Shown one piece after another: positions 1-6,756 of a stretch of 64,000 nucleotides of DNA. The stretch lies in contig NZ_FZNQ01000008.1 of the NCBI RefSeq assembly GCF_900188065.1, forward strand, positions 62,001 to 126,000, written 5' to 3'. The stretch comes from Halorubrum vacuolatum. GTDB taxonomy: Archaea > Halobacteriota > Halobacteria > Halobacteriales > Haloferacaceae. Made by a program: the position numbers and the translations under genes. Position 1 is the first letter of the stretch. Every line of letters begins with the position of its first letter. Under the pieces are notes generated by a model that did no database searches, was not told the origin of the DNA, and saw nothing but the letters and a program-made list of their open reading frames with translations.

Positions 1-1
1 T

Positions 2-70
2 AACGATGAACCCGTAGACGAAATTGGTGGGACGATCAGAGTAACTACCGGCGAGAGTGAGTGGGCATAA
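2..70 (+). CDS. Possible 3' end of a gene that starts before the window
   Basis: A reading frame open from the window edge ends at TAA (68-70). It encodes 22 residues with a haloarchaeal acidic look (contains DEPVDEIGG). Nothing upstream is visible, so neither family nor function can be given. It may be chance, because 22 codons without a stop is weak evidence in GC-rich DNA. The 150 bases that follow, to the start at 220, show only the operator-like repeats described separately. Confidence 0.3.
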   Translation, partial: NDEPVDEIGGTIRVTTGESEWA

Positions 71-192
71 AGGATCTTTAATCTCGCATAATTGGCTTTC
101 TCACGTCATATTGATCCACCGATGAATCGGTCGTAAGGATCTGGCACTTCCACTGCTCACCAGCGTAAATCACTATCTGTTGGAAAACGCTT

Positions 193-216
193 GTATACAT
201 CCTATACATAGTATAC
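193..216 (+). promoter_or_regulatory. Three phased TATAC boxes before the UPF0175 antitoxin
   Basis: TATAC occurs at 194-198, 203-207 and 212-216, exactly 9 bp apart, ending 3 bp before the ATG at 220. The outer hexamers read GTATAC, which is itself a palindrome. The downstream gene encodes a predicted DNA-binding antitoxin, so this array is a good candidate for an autoregulatory operator that also contains the TATA element. Function is inferred from position and repetition. Confidence 0.55.
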
Positions 217-219
217 AGC

Positions 220-510
220 ATGGGAACCATCTCTACGCGTGTCCCCGAGGACCTCGAAGCCGAACTCGAGGCCTACCTCGATGCGGAGCGCCTCGATCGG
301 AGCACGGCCGTCAGGAAGCTCCTCGCCGAAGGCCTCGAAACGTGGCGGCGCGAGCAGGCGCTCGAGCGATTCGCCGATGGCGAGTGCTCCCTGACCGCGG
401 CCGCTGAACTCGCCGACTGCTCCGTCTGGGAGTTCGCCCGGTTGGTTGAGGAGGCCGACCGCGCGTGGGTTTCGGGATCACACCTCGAAGCCGACCTTGA
501 GGACCTGTGA
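220..510 (+). CDS. UPF0175-type antitoxin
   Basis: This 96-residue protein is the likely antitoxin of a two-gene toxin-antitoxin module. Residues 2-45 (starting GTISTRVPEDLEAELEAYL) look like a ribbon-helix-helix strand followed by helices. Residues 47-75 (ERFADGECSLTAAAELADCS) match the short helix-turn-helix core typical of the UPF0175 family. The ATG at 220 lies just after the triple TATAC array, which supports both the start and autoregulation. The stop overlaps the GTG start of the PIN-like gene by 4 nt (GTGA), so the pair is translationally coupled. Function comes from family knowledge: UPF0175 proteins commonly sit before DUF3368 PIN-like toxins. Confidence 0.8.
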   Translation: MGTISTRVPEDLEAELEAYLDAERLDRSTAVRKLLAEGLETWRREQALERFADGECSLTAAAELADCSVWEFARLVEEADRAWVSGSHLEADLEDL

Positions 511-1028
511 TCCGCGTCTTCGACGCCACCCCGCTCATATACCTCGCGAAGGTCGACCGACTCGGGCTGATTGCGGATCTCGATGGGCGGAACCTAATCC
601 CGGAGGCCGTGTACGACGAGGTCGTTACCGTGGGGATGCAGGGGGGGTACGAGGACGCACGCCGGATCGATCGTGCTGTTGAGGACGGCATCTTCGAGGT
701 CGTGTCGGTCGAGCGCGACGATTCACGTGTCGCCGCTGGACTGGCTCGGCATCCTGGGTTGAGCGAAGCCGATGTCGACGTGCTGGTGTGCGCCGACGCG
801 CGTGAGGCGGTGGCGATCCTGGACGAAGCGGCCGGATGCAGCGCCGCCGTGGTTGAGGGCATTGAAACCAGAGGAACGGCGTTCCCGATACTCATGGCCG
901 TCAAGAAGGGTATCATCGAGACTGGGGTCGGACGGGAGGTCATAGATGAGATGATCGAGACAGGATGGTATCTCACGCCTGAACTATATACGAAAGTGGT
1001 TCGGAAACTGGAGTCACTCGGCGAGTGA
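507..1028 (+). CDS. DUF3368-like PIN-domain toxin
   Basis: This 173-residue protein is the likely ribonuclease toxin partner of the UPF0175 antitoxin. The start is GTG at 507, overlapping the antitoxin stop. The N-terminal DATPLIYLAKV carries the first acidic residue of a PIN fold (D6). SEADVDVLVCA around residues 86-96 supplies further acids (E87, D89, D91), and D106 follows in AILDEA. PIN-fold toxins are Mg-dependent RNases that usually cut tRNA or rRNA; no target can be inferred here. The length suits DUF3368 proteins. The acidic residues appear intact, so it may be active. Confidence 0.78.
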   Translation: MIRVFDATPLIYLAKVDRLGLIADLDGRNLIPEAVYDEVVTVGMQGGYEDARRIDRAVEDGIFEVVSVERDDSRVAAGLARHPGLSEADVDVLVCADAREAVAILDEAAGCSAAVVEGIETRGTAFPILMAVKKGIIETGVGREVIDEMIETGWYLTPELYTKVVRKLESLGE

Positions 1029-1062
1029 CTGGCACTGAAACCTCGGCACTATGTTCAAATTC

Positions 1063-1107
1063 ATATAAAACCAGCCGAGAGCGGTAGAAACGTTTACTTA
1101 GTTAACG
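1063..1107 (+). promoter_or_regulatory. Promoter region of the vapBC pair
   Basis: A box A-like ATATAAAA lies at 1063-1070, predicting transcription from about 1092. The stretch GTTTACTTAGTTAAC at 1093-1107 has partly complementary ends (GTT..AAC) and could be an operator near the transcription start. The ATG of the antitoxin is at 1122, so the 5' leader would be about 30 nt. Confidence 0.5.
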
Positions 1108-1121
1108 ACGGAACTACATAT

Positions 1122-1394
1122 ATGGCGACGGCAGTCAAGGTCGATGAAGACGCGAAATCCCGCCTCGAGGAGCTACAGGCGGAGATCAGGCTCCGAACGG
1201 GTGAGAGCGTCACCCAACAGGAACTCCTGTCGCGACTCATTGACGAAGCATACGACTCCCGCAAGGAGGTGATCGATTCCTTCCGTAGTTCGACACTGCC
1301 GCTTTCGGAGGCCGAGAAGGAGGCAATGCGGCAGGGTCGGATCAGTTCCGGTGTCGAGACCGACGAGGACGACATCGACGACGTGCTGTACTGA
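1122..1394 (+). CDS. VapB-type antitoxin
   Basis: This is a 90-residue acidic protein directly before a PIN-domain gene, with stop and next start overlapping (TGATG around 1392-1396). Residues 3-50 (ATAVKVDEDAKSRLEEL onward) resemble the DNA-binding, helix-rich start of haloarchaeal VapB-like antitoxins. The C-terminal 25 residues are very acidic (TDEDDIDDVLY), as expected for a segment that wraps the toxin. It probably neutralises the adjacent VapC and represses the pair. The assignment rests on gene order and composition more than on a diagnostic motif. Confidence 0.72.
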   Translation: MATAVKVDEDAKSRLEELQAEIRLRTGESVTQQELLSRLIDEAYDSRKEVIDSFRSSTLPLSEAEKEAMRQGRISSGVETDEDDIDDVLY

Positions 1395-1834
1395 TGACCG
1401 TTCTCATCGATACTGGGGTGTTATACGCCGATTACGACACGGACGCAACACGGCACGAAGCGGCGAGCGAAGCGCTTGAGTCAGTTTATAAGGGAGAGCT
1501 CGGTGCGGCCTACATTACCGATTATATTTACGACGAGGTGGTGACTCTCACCCTCAAACGCACCGGATCGGTGGCCACGGCGACGCAGGCTGGGAAGCGG
1601 CTCCGCGGAGCGGATCCGTATCCAAGCACCTACGAACTACTGTACGTATCCGAGGGAGGATTCATCGAAACGGTTGAGACGTTCGAACGCTACGACGATC
1701 AGGGACTCAGTTTTACCGACGCGAGCACCGTCACGCTGTGTGAACGACACGACATCGACGGGGTGTTGAGCTTCGACGACGACTTCGACGGCGTTGTCGA
1801 GCGATTTGATCCGCACGTCGTGGCATCGGATTGA
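1394..1834 (+). CDS. vapC: VapC-type PIN-domain ribonuclease toxin
   Basis: This 146-residue PIN protein has the expected acidic positions: D6 in VLIDTGVL, D43/D47/E48 in ITDYIYDEVV, D109 in SFTDAST and D128-D130 in SFDDDF. PIN toxins are Mg-dependent endoribonucleases counteracted by the cognate VapB just upstream. Unusually, the TGA stop (1832-1834) lies within TTGAC at 1831-1835, which appears to be the right end of the adjacent IS200/IS605 element. The element may therefore supply the stop codon and could have trimmed the original C-terminus. The PIN core is complete. Confidence 0.82.
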   Translation: MTVLIDTGVLYADYDTDATRHEAASEALESVYKGELGAAYITDYIYDEVVTLTLKRTGSVATATQAGKRLRGADPYPSTYELLYVSEGGFIETVETFERYDDQGLSFTDASTVTLCERHDIDGVLSFDDDFDGVVERFDPHVVASD

Positions 1835-1840
1835 CCTCCT

Positions 1841-1860
1841 CCCGCGCCTGAAGACGCGGG
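1841..1860 (-). repeat. Right-end hairpin of the IS element
   Basis: A perfect 6-bp inverted repeat (CCCGCG 1841-1846, CGCGGG 1855-1860) with an 8-nt loop, 6 nt from the predicted cleavage site. In IS200/IS605 elements such a hairpin is recognised by TnpA and also forms the 3' end of the guide (omega) RNA used by TnpB. Confidence 0.75.
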
Positions 1861-1902
1861 AATCCCACCAAGGGATTTCAGGCCGAGTGTGGCCCTCTGG
1901 TT

Positions 1903-3141
1903 TCAAGACGCATACGTCCCAAGCGTCTCCTGCTGGGTTTCAGCATCCGATTGGGCGTCTTGTGGGGCGGTCAAACGCCCCCCATCCTCAGCCGAGTCAT
2001 TGCCATCCGTGTGTTCTCTTGGACGGCTCTCTCCGCTGAGGTAGCGATCTGCGATATTTATCGCGCCGTTCACGTCCGCTTGGTACTCGTCCATCCAGCA
2101 AGCGTCGTTCGTACACTTGAACGTCGCCTGTCGTGGGCGGTATCCTACCTCACCGCAAGCGTGGCACTCCTTCGACGTGTTGCGCGGGTTCACCGTCTCG
2201 ACGGGGATACCCTTCTCGACGGCCTTGTACCGTATCTGCGCGTGGAGTTTGGCGAACCCCCATCCGTGGAGACGCCGGTTCATGAACTCACCATAGTCCA
2301 TCGACTCCCGTATGTACGTCAGGTCTTCCAGAACAAGAACGGGGTTCTCGACGGATTCAGCGTACTGCACGACTTCGCGGGTGACGCGGTGGAACACGTC
2401 GTCTATCTGTCTCCATACGTCGTCCCCAAAGGACTCCGCGATACGCTCGCTTCCGCGCCTCTGAAGTCGGCGCTTGGCGGTGAAGTAGGTCTTGCGGAGC
2501 CGACGAACGGTTTTGCCTTCGTCAGCCCATAGTTCGGGCGCGGTCGGGGACCCGTGGTCGTCGCGGTGACACACCGTGACGAGTGACGCTTCCCCGATGT
2601 CCACTCCGATAGGCGTCCGCTCTTCAGCGGGCACCTCGGAGCATTCCTCCACGTCACGAGTGGCGGTGACGTGGAGATACCACGTCCCGTCCCGCTCAAA
2701 CAGCCGGCTCTCGCCCATCGTGGCGTCTCCTGCGTTCAACGCTTCCAGCCAACCCCGCTGTTCGGGATTCGGTTGTGCTGGCATCCAGAGGTCGTAGTCC
2801 TCATGGTGTGGGATTTTGACGTACCACTCGATGGCGTTCTCGGGTTTGTGGTCGAGCCGCAGCCCCTCGTTGGTGAATCGGACAGGGTGGTCGTCGTGAA
2901 GTTCGCCCGCGTTGTATGTCGTCGTGAGTTGCGGGACGTACTTCTTGAGCGCGTTCTTCGCGTAACCGCTCAGGTCGTAGTTGATCACCACGTCGTTCGC
3001 TTCGGTCTGTGTGGTGCATCCGGCATCGAACGCATCCTGAAGGGCGTGCTGGTAGGCTTCTCGCATCTCACGGAGTTTCCGCCGTTTGTGCGCGTTCGGG
3101 TCCACAAGTTTGAGTTCGAGCGTCTTCGTGAGTTCGGTCAC
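1903..3141 (-). CDS. tnpB: RNA-guided endonuclease TnpB
   Basis: This 412-residue TnpB (OrfB) has an apparently intact active site. The RuvC acids are D181 (GVDIGEASLVTV), E272 (VLVLEDL) and D356 (YQADVNGAINIA). The zinc-ribbon cysteines are C326/C329 (CHACGEVGYR) and C343/C348. TnpB proteins are RNA-guided DNA nucleases that help the element persist after excision; the guide RNA comes from the 3' end of the gene and the right end of the element, here 1831 to about 1960. A polar tail of about 40 residues after D356 is rich in D, E, Q and S. The start overlaps the tnpA stop (ATGA at 3138-3141). Confidence 0.93.
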   Translation of the reverse strand: MTELTKTLELKLVDPNAHKRRKLREMREAYQHALQDAFDAGCTTQTEANDVVINYDLSGYAKNALKKYVPQLTTTYNAGELHDDHPVRFTNEGLRLDHKPENAIEWYVKIPHHEDYDLWMPAQPNPEQRGWLEALNAGDATMGESRLFERDGTWYLHVTATRDVEECSEVPAEERTPIGVDIGEASLVTVCHRDDHGSPTAPELWADEGKTVRRLRKTYFTAKRRLQRRGSERIAESFGDDVWRQIDDVFHRVTREVVQYAESVENPVLVLEDLTYIRESMDYGEFMNRRLHGWGFAKLHAQIRYKAVEKGIPVETVNPRNTSKECHACGEVGYRPRQATFKCTNDACWMDEYQADVNGAINIADRYLSGESRPREHTDGNDSAEDGGRLTAPQDAQSDAETQQETLGTYAS

Positions 3142-3578
3142 GAATCCCCCTCCTTATGTTGCTGGATGTAGTTCTCGACAGTCTCACTCGAAACGTGTCC
3201 GGCGGTCCCTGCGTAGTATCCTCGTGCCCATCTGATTTTCTCGCCGTCGTGGTCGGCATATCGGTGGTTATACTTGCGCGAGGAGATGCCCTTGAACCAG
3301 TTGGCGAGTAGCGCCGGGTCGTTCTTCGGCGGACTACTGACGAACAGATGAACGTGGTCGGGCTGTACGGTGAGGTCGAGGATTTCGACTCCTTTGTTGT
3401 CGGCGATCTCGTGGAGGATGTCTCGCACACGGTCAGCGACCTCGTTGACGAGTACCGACTGGCGGTACTGAGCGGAACCCTGTTCCGCGATGTCCGCAGA
3501 ACCGTCGGTTCTGCTAGACTTCGGCAACCACACTATGTGGTAGTTGAGGTCGTAGATCGCGTGCCGTGTGGTCTTCAT
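3138..3578 (-). CDS. tnpA: IS200/IS605 Y1 transposase TnpA
   Basis: This 146-residue HUH-superfamily transposase excises and inserts single-stranded DNA at subterminal hairpins. H75 and H77 form the HUH motif (QPDHVHLFV), and Y137 in TVENYIQQ is the likely nucleophile. Residues 21-37 (SSRTDGSADIAEQGSAQ) look like an insertion between WLPK and YRQSVL; in the members I know, WLPK or WVPK runs almost directly into YRRPVL or YRKSVL. The underlying DNA holds two palindromes (see findings). The frame is kept and all catalytic residues remain, so activity is possible but uncertain. Confidence 0.9.
   Translation of the reverse strand: MKTTRHAIYDLNYHIVWLPKSSRTDGSADIAEQGSAQYRQSVLVNEVADRVRDILHEIADNKGVEILDLTVQPDHVHLFVSSPPKNDPALLANWFKGISSRKYNHRYADHDGEKIRWARGYYAGTAGHVSSETVENYIQQHKEGDS
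3472..3514. repeat. Two adjacent palindromes inside tnpA
   Basis: Palindrome 1 has arms GCGGAAC (3472-3478) and GTTCCGC (3482-3488) with a 3-nt loop. Palindrome 2 has arms GCAGAACC (3496-3503) and GGTTCTGC (3507-3514), also with a 3-nt loop. They lie 7 nt apart and encode the extra residues of TnpA. The shared GGAAC/GAAC core suggests they are related units. Confidence 0.7.
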
Positions 3579-3682
3579 CCGTATTGCACACTATAGTCTA
3601 TCGGCGTCTTAATACTACCGATAGAACGGTGGGAAATCCAGCCGTGGCGTCGTCGATGGGTGTGTAGGATATTGTCCGCTTG

Positions 3683-3704
3683 ACCCCCGACTAAAGACGG
3701 GGGT
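3683..3704 (-). repeat. Left-end hairpin of the IS element
   Basis: A 7-bp perfect inverted repeat (ACCCCCG 3683-3689, CGGGGGT 3698-3704) with loop ACTAAAGA, in the same orientation as the hairpin at the other end. This is the arrangement expected for TnpA recognition sites. Confidence 0.75.
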
Positions 3705-3720
3705 ATGCGCTCGTGTCTTT

Positions 3721-3898
3721 ATCATCCCGGTTACTCCCCGTCTTGCCTGCCGCCTCCGGCTCATCCACGGTCGGCACCGCCATCTGCTCCAGCACCGTCA
3801 CGATCACGACCGCGGCGTGGACGATCCTGAAAAGTGGCTGTCTGCCTTACGAAGTCGTTGGCGAGAGCAATCATACGAGACTGTGCGATCGATCTATT
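3721..3898. other. Intergenic DNA between the IS element and the nucleotidyltransferase module
   Basis: Apart from the moxR remnant (3749-3808), nothing is recognised in this stretch. It is somewhat less GC-rich than its surroundings toward 3830-3900 and has no convincing promoter. It separates the IS left end from the stop of the 90-residue partner gene at 3899. Confidence 0.5.
3749..3808 (-). pseudogene. Remnant of a moxR 3' end
   Basis: About 60 bp align without gaps to 4984-5043, the 3' coding end of moxR, in the same orientation and with roughly 53 of 60 positions identical by eye. Read on the minus strand it encodes VIVTVLEQMAVPTVDEPEA, against VIATALERVAVPTVDDAEA in intact MoxR. Most differences are conservative at the protein level, which suggests a diverged paralogue fragment rather than a fresh duplication. 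No moxR similarity is visible further upstream (3809-3898). Confidence 0.65.
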
Positions 3899-4171
3899 CT
3901 ACCGCTCCCCATTCGCGGCGTCCTCATGCTCCGTCCCCAACACGTCGTCCGCGAACGACCGAACCCGCTTCCGCTCGTCGGCTGGCAGGTTGATCGCCTG
4001 TGCGCTCTCGATCTGGCCGTTCACGACCGCGTTTTGTTGTGGGCCCCACACCTCCGGCGGGTGGTCCCTAATATACTCCGCCCAGCGGACCACCGCCTCG
4101 TAACGTGGCGGCCGCTCGAAGCGATCGTTCGGTCCCTTCGTCGCGTCTTCAGAGGTTCGTGAGTCGGTCAT
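3899..4171 (-). CDS. Small partner protein of a nucleotidyltransferase
   Basis: This is a 90-residue charged protein of unknown function. The ATG at 4171 (MTDSRTSEDAT) is preferred over longer upstream reading because its residues are haloarchaeal-acidic while the extension is arginine/serine-rich. It overlaps the 3' end of the upstream nucleotidyltransferase gene by 23 nt, so the two are probably coupled. The central part (RFERPPRYEAVVRWAEYIRD, then PPEVWGPQQNAVVNGQ) looks like a conserved helical domain that I associate with nucleotidyltransferase partners in haloarchaea. A role as antitoxin or regulator is possible but unproven. Confidence 0.65.
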   Translation of the reverse strand: MTDSRTSEDATKGPNDRFERPPRYEAVVRWAEYIRDHPPEVWGPQQNAVVNGQIESAQAINLPADERKRVRSFADDVLGTEHEDAANGER

Positions 4172-4751
4172 ATCGATCCTCCACGTCCAACGCTCGTACC
4201 CATGATTCGAGCTTCGCAGTCGAAAGGCTTCCGCCAAGCACGGTGTACAGGTGGGCCGCATCCTCGAGATCGGTCCGCCCACCGAGCGCGAGCTTGTACG
4301 CGACTTGGAGCTCGACGGGTCCGATCGGGATGGTGTCCTCACCGATGCGTGCCGGGATCCGATTTTCAAGTGACGCAGCATCGAACTCGTCGCCCGGGAA
4401 TTTCACCTCCACGTGTGGCGTCATCTCCCCCTCAGGAGCCACCCAGATGTTCGTTCCACTGGCGAGATTGTCGTACATCGCCGAAAGCGGCATCGCCGGT
4501 CCCCAGTAGCCCGCCGTTTCCAACTCGTCGACGAGATCGTCGATCCGCGCCGCCGAACACCGTTCGATGAACACGTCGATGTCCTCGGTCGAGCGGGACC
4601 GCCCGGTCAGGATCGCCACGTATCCAGCGACGAAGACATGGTCGATATCCAACCGTGACAGGATCGCTGAAAAATCGGCCGCGAGCTCGTCCAGTCGGTT
4701 CGGCTCCCGATCGATGATAAGTCCCGCCTCGGTCAGTTCGACACCAGCCAT
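4149..4751 (-). CDS. AbiEii/DUF6036-like nucleotidyltransferase
   Basis: This 200-residue protein belongs to the minimal nucleotidyltransferase type. The motif GRSRSTEDIDVFIE (around residues 49-62) gives the D-x-D metal-binding pair. The later GPVELQVAYKLALGGRTDLEDA resembles the C-terminal helical part of AbiEii/DUF1814-like proteins, which precedes a conserved lysine. Related proteins act as toxins or in abortive infection by adding nucleotides to RNA acceptors. The gene lies between an IS element and moxR and is co-transcribed with a small partner. Its substrate is unknown. Confidence 0.72.
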   Translation of the reverse strand: MAGVELTEAGLIIDREPNRLDELAADFSAILSRLDIDHVFVAGYVAILTGRSRSTEDIDVFIERCSAARIDDLVDELETAGYWGPAMPLSAMYDNLASGTNIWVAPEGEMTPHVEVKFPGDEFDAASLENRIPARIGEDTIPIGPVELQVAYKLALGGRTDLEDAAHLYTVLGGSLSTAKLESWVRALDVEDRYDRLTNL

Positions 4752-4964
4752 ACGCGTGGGTTGGTGTGGTTCATGATAAACACCCCTCCATGCTGGGTGG
4801 TCACCTCGCGTCGACCGGTGCCAGTACCGAGGGTTCGCCGTCTACCATCCCGACCGGCTCGTTGCTGGCCATCACGAACCACCGCGAATACCACTACTAT
4901 CGACGCAGCGTTGAGAATAGGCGATTCCGTCTCGTACGGCGGTAATCGATCACCTGTCGATCCA

Positions 4965-5945
4965 CTACGCTCCCGCCCCGCCCGTCGCCTCCGCGTCATC
5001 CACGGTCGGCACCGCCACCCGCTCCAGCGCCGTCGCGATCACGTCCCGCTTATCGACGTCGTTGACGGTCGCATCCGGCGTTAACACCAGGCGATGTGCG
5101 AGCGCGGGTTCAGCGACCCGCTTTACGTCGTCGGGCGTGACGAACTCCCGGTTCGCGATCACGGCGGCGGCGCGGGCGGCCTCGAAGAGCCGCTGGGTGC
5201 CGCGTGGGGAGACGCCGACGTCGACGCGGCGGTCCGTCCGGGTGCGGCGGACGATGGCCGCCATGTAGCGGAGCAGGTCGTCGTCGACGCGGACGGTTTC
5301 GGGGACGGCCCGAAGGTCATCGACGGCCGCCGGATCGAGCACGCGCTCCACGGTCGGCGCGCGGTCGACGCGGCCGGCGCGCCGCCGGAGGATCTCGACC
5401 TCGCCGTCCTCATCGGGGTAGCCGATCGAGGTCTTGATCGCAAACCGGTCGAGTTGGGCCTCCGGAAGCGGGAACGCGCCCTCGCTCTCGACGGGGTTCT
5501 GCGTCGCGATGACGTAGAAGGGCGACGGGAGGTCGTGCGTCTCGCCGTCGACGGTCACCTGGCCCTCCTCCATCGCCTCCAACAGCGCGGCCTGCGTCTT
5601 CGGCGGCGCACGGTTGATCTCGTCGGCGAGCACGACGTTCGCGAAGATGGGTCCGGGCGCGAAGCTAAACGAGCCGTCGGACTCATCAAAGACGTTCGTC
5701 CCAGTGACGTCGGCGGGCAACAGGTCAGGGGTGAACTGGATCCGCGAGAACGAGAGCCCGAGCGCGGTCGCGAAGGAGCGGGCGGAGAGGGTCTTTCCGG
5801 TGCCGGGGACGTCCTCCAACAGGACGTGTCCACGCGCGAGGATGCCGAGCGTGACCCGTTCGAGGAACTCGGGGTCGGTGACCACCGCCCCGCCGATCTC
5901 GTCCATCACCCGGCTGCAGGCGGCCGCCGCATCGGGGACGTTCAT
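4965..5945 (-). CDS. MoxR-family AAA ATPase
   Basis: This 326-residue chaperone-like AAA+ ATPase has a Walker A motif at residues 47-52 (PGTGKT), Walker B at 104-111 (VVLADEIN), a MoxR-typical RAPPKTQAALLEAMEE segment and an ATQNP sensor segment near 152. MoxR proteins usually help insert metals or assemble complexes together with DUF58 and VWA-domain proteins encoded directly downstream. Here the downstream side is the accessory island, so those partners are absent from this window; they may have been displaced or lie elsewhere. The gene's 3' end has a diverged partial copy at 3749-3808. Confidence 0.92.
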   Translation of the reverse strand: MNVPDAAAACSRVMDEIGGAVVTDPEFLERVTLGILARGHVLLEDVPGTGKTLSARSFATALGLSFSRIQFTPDLLPADVTGTNVFDESDGSFSFAPGPIFANVVLADEINRAPPKTQAALLEAMEEGQVTVDGETHDLPSPFYVIATQNPVESEGAFPLPEAQLDRFAIKTSIGYPDEDGEVEILRRRAGRVDRAPTVERVLDPAAVDDLRAVPETVRVDDDLLRYMAAIVRRTRTDRRVDVGVSPRGTQRLFEAARAAAVIANREFVTPDDVKRVAEPALAHRLVLTPDATVNDVDKRDVIATALERVAVPTVDDAEATGGAGA

Positions 5946-6036
5946 GGCTGTTTGGTAGCCGGGCGACCCTCATGAGTCCTCTGGGAGGGGCGAACGGTTC
6001 GAGGCGGGCCGTGAGCTGCGGGCCGCCGATCCGGTT

Positions 6037-6115
6037 GATCGACGCCGGGAGATGGCGATCGATGCCGGGCGGTGGCGATCGACGTCGGGCGACGACGATG
6101 AACGCCGGTCGGTAC
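6037..6115. repeat. Degenerate 20-bp tandem repeat upstream of moxR
   Basis: Four consecutive units start with GATC or GATG: 6037-6056, 6057-6076, 6077-6096 and 6097-6115 (the last is 19 bp). The shared pattern is GATCGACGCCGGGnGnnGnC. The array fills the spacer between moxR and the Ser tRNA and encodes nothing convincing. It may be polymorphic in length. Confidence 0.65.
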
Positions 6116-6167
6116 GATCGGCGCCGATCGAAACCCATAAACTCGAAACCGGCGAACGCTCAACCGA

Positions 6168-6252
6168 GCCGAGGTAGCCTAGCCCGGCCAAGGCGGCAGA
6201 TTCGAAATCTGCTGTCCATTCGGACACGTGAGTTCAAATCTCACCCTCGGCG
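6168..6252 (+). tRNA. tRNA-Ser (anticodon CGA)
   Basis: The acceptor arms GCCGAGG (6168-6174) and CCTCGGC (6245-6251) pair perfectly, with discriminator G at 6252. The anticodon stem GCAGA/TCTGC encloses the loop TTCGAAA, giving anticodon CGA (Ser, UCG codons). The long variable arm (TGTCC ATTC GGACA) is the class II feature expected for Ser. The T-arm contains GTTCAAATC. CCA is not encoded and no intron is seen. AT-rich sequence at about 6133-6150 may hold its promoter. Confidence 0.96.
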
Positions 6253-6331
6253 CTTCTCCCGTTTTCCCGACCGCGAGTCGGGCGTCGACCCCCGGCGAAA
6301 GAACCATCCGTCCGGCCGGAGAGCTTTGAGT

Positions 6332-6697
6332 ATGTCAGAGACGACGTTGTATGACCGACTGGGCGGCAAGGAGGCGATCGGTGCGGTCGTGACGGAGTTC
6401 TATGATCGCGTGCTGGCGGACGATACGCTCGCGCCCTATTTCGAGGATACCGATATGACGAAACAACGGGCCCACCAGACCCAGTTTATCAGTTCGGTGG
6501 CCGGTGGGCCGGTTCAGTACGATGGCGACGATATGCAAAGCGCCCATGCGGGGATGGGGATCACCCATGAAGACTACGACGCGATCGCGTCGCATCTCGA
6601 TGCCGCACTCGCCGAGTTCGACGTCGCGGACGCCGACCGGGAGGCGGTGTTGGAGGCGGTCGAGTCGTATCGTGAGGCGATCGTCGAGGTCGAGTGA
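6332..6697 (+). CDS. Group 1 truncated haemoglobin
   Basis: This 121-residue 2-on-2 globin probably binds haem and reacts with O2 or NO. H72 (QSAHAGMGI) is the likely proximal haem ligand, Y24 (EFYDRVL) fits the B10 tyrosine that stabilises bound ligand, and YFEDTDM at 36-42 is the typical CD region. Length is normal for TrHb-I. The ATG at 6332 starts the recognisable domain (MSETTLYDRLGG); no upstream in-frame start is needed. It is probably monocistronic. Roles in NO detoxification or O2 handling are known in bacteria and inferred here. Confidence 0.9.
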   Translation: MSETTLYDRLGGKEAIGAVVTEFYDRVLADDTLAPYFEDTDMTKQRAHQTQFISSVAGGPVQYDGDDMQSAHAGMGITHEDYDAIASHLDAALAEFDVADADREAVLEAVESYREAIVEVE

Positions 6698-6756
6698 GAG
6701 TCGGCGACGACTGAGTGGGTTGATGCCGAGTAAGCAGTCGGTGTCAAGTAAACAGA

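Larger units (their letters stand above)
1831..3720 (-). mobile_element. IS200/IS605 family element with tnpA and tnpB
   Basis: A complete-looking single-strand transposon reads right to left: tnpA, then tnpB overlapping by 4 nt. Both ends carry subterminal hairpins in the same orientation, as expected for this family, which lacks terminal inverted repeats. The tnpB-side hairpin has arms CCCGCG 1841-1846 and CGCGGG 1855-1860. The tnpA-side hairpin has arms ACCCCCG 3683-3689 and CGGGGGT 3698-3704. The loops are related (CCTGAAGA and ACTAAAGA). On the minus strand the right end finishes GGTCAA; TCAA is the right cleavage site known for IS608, so the right terminus is placed at 1831. The left terminus is approximate. 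Confidence 0.8.
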
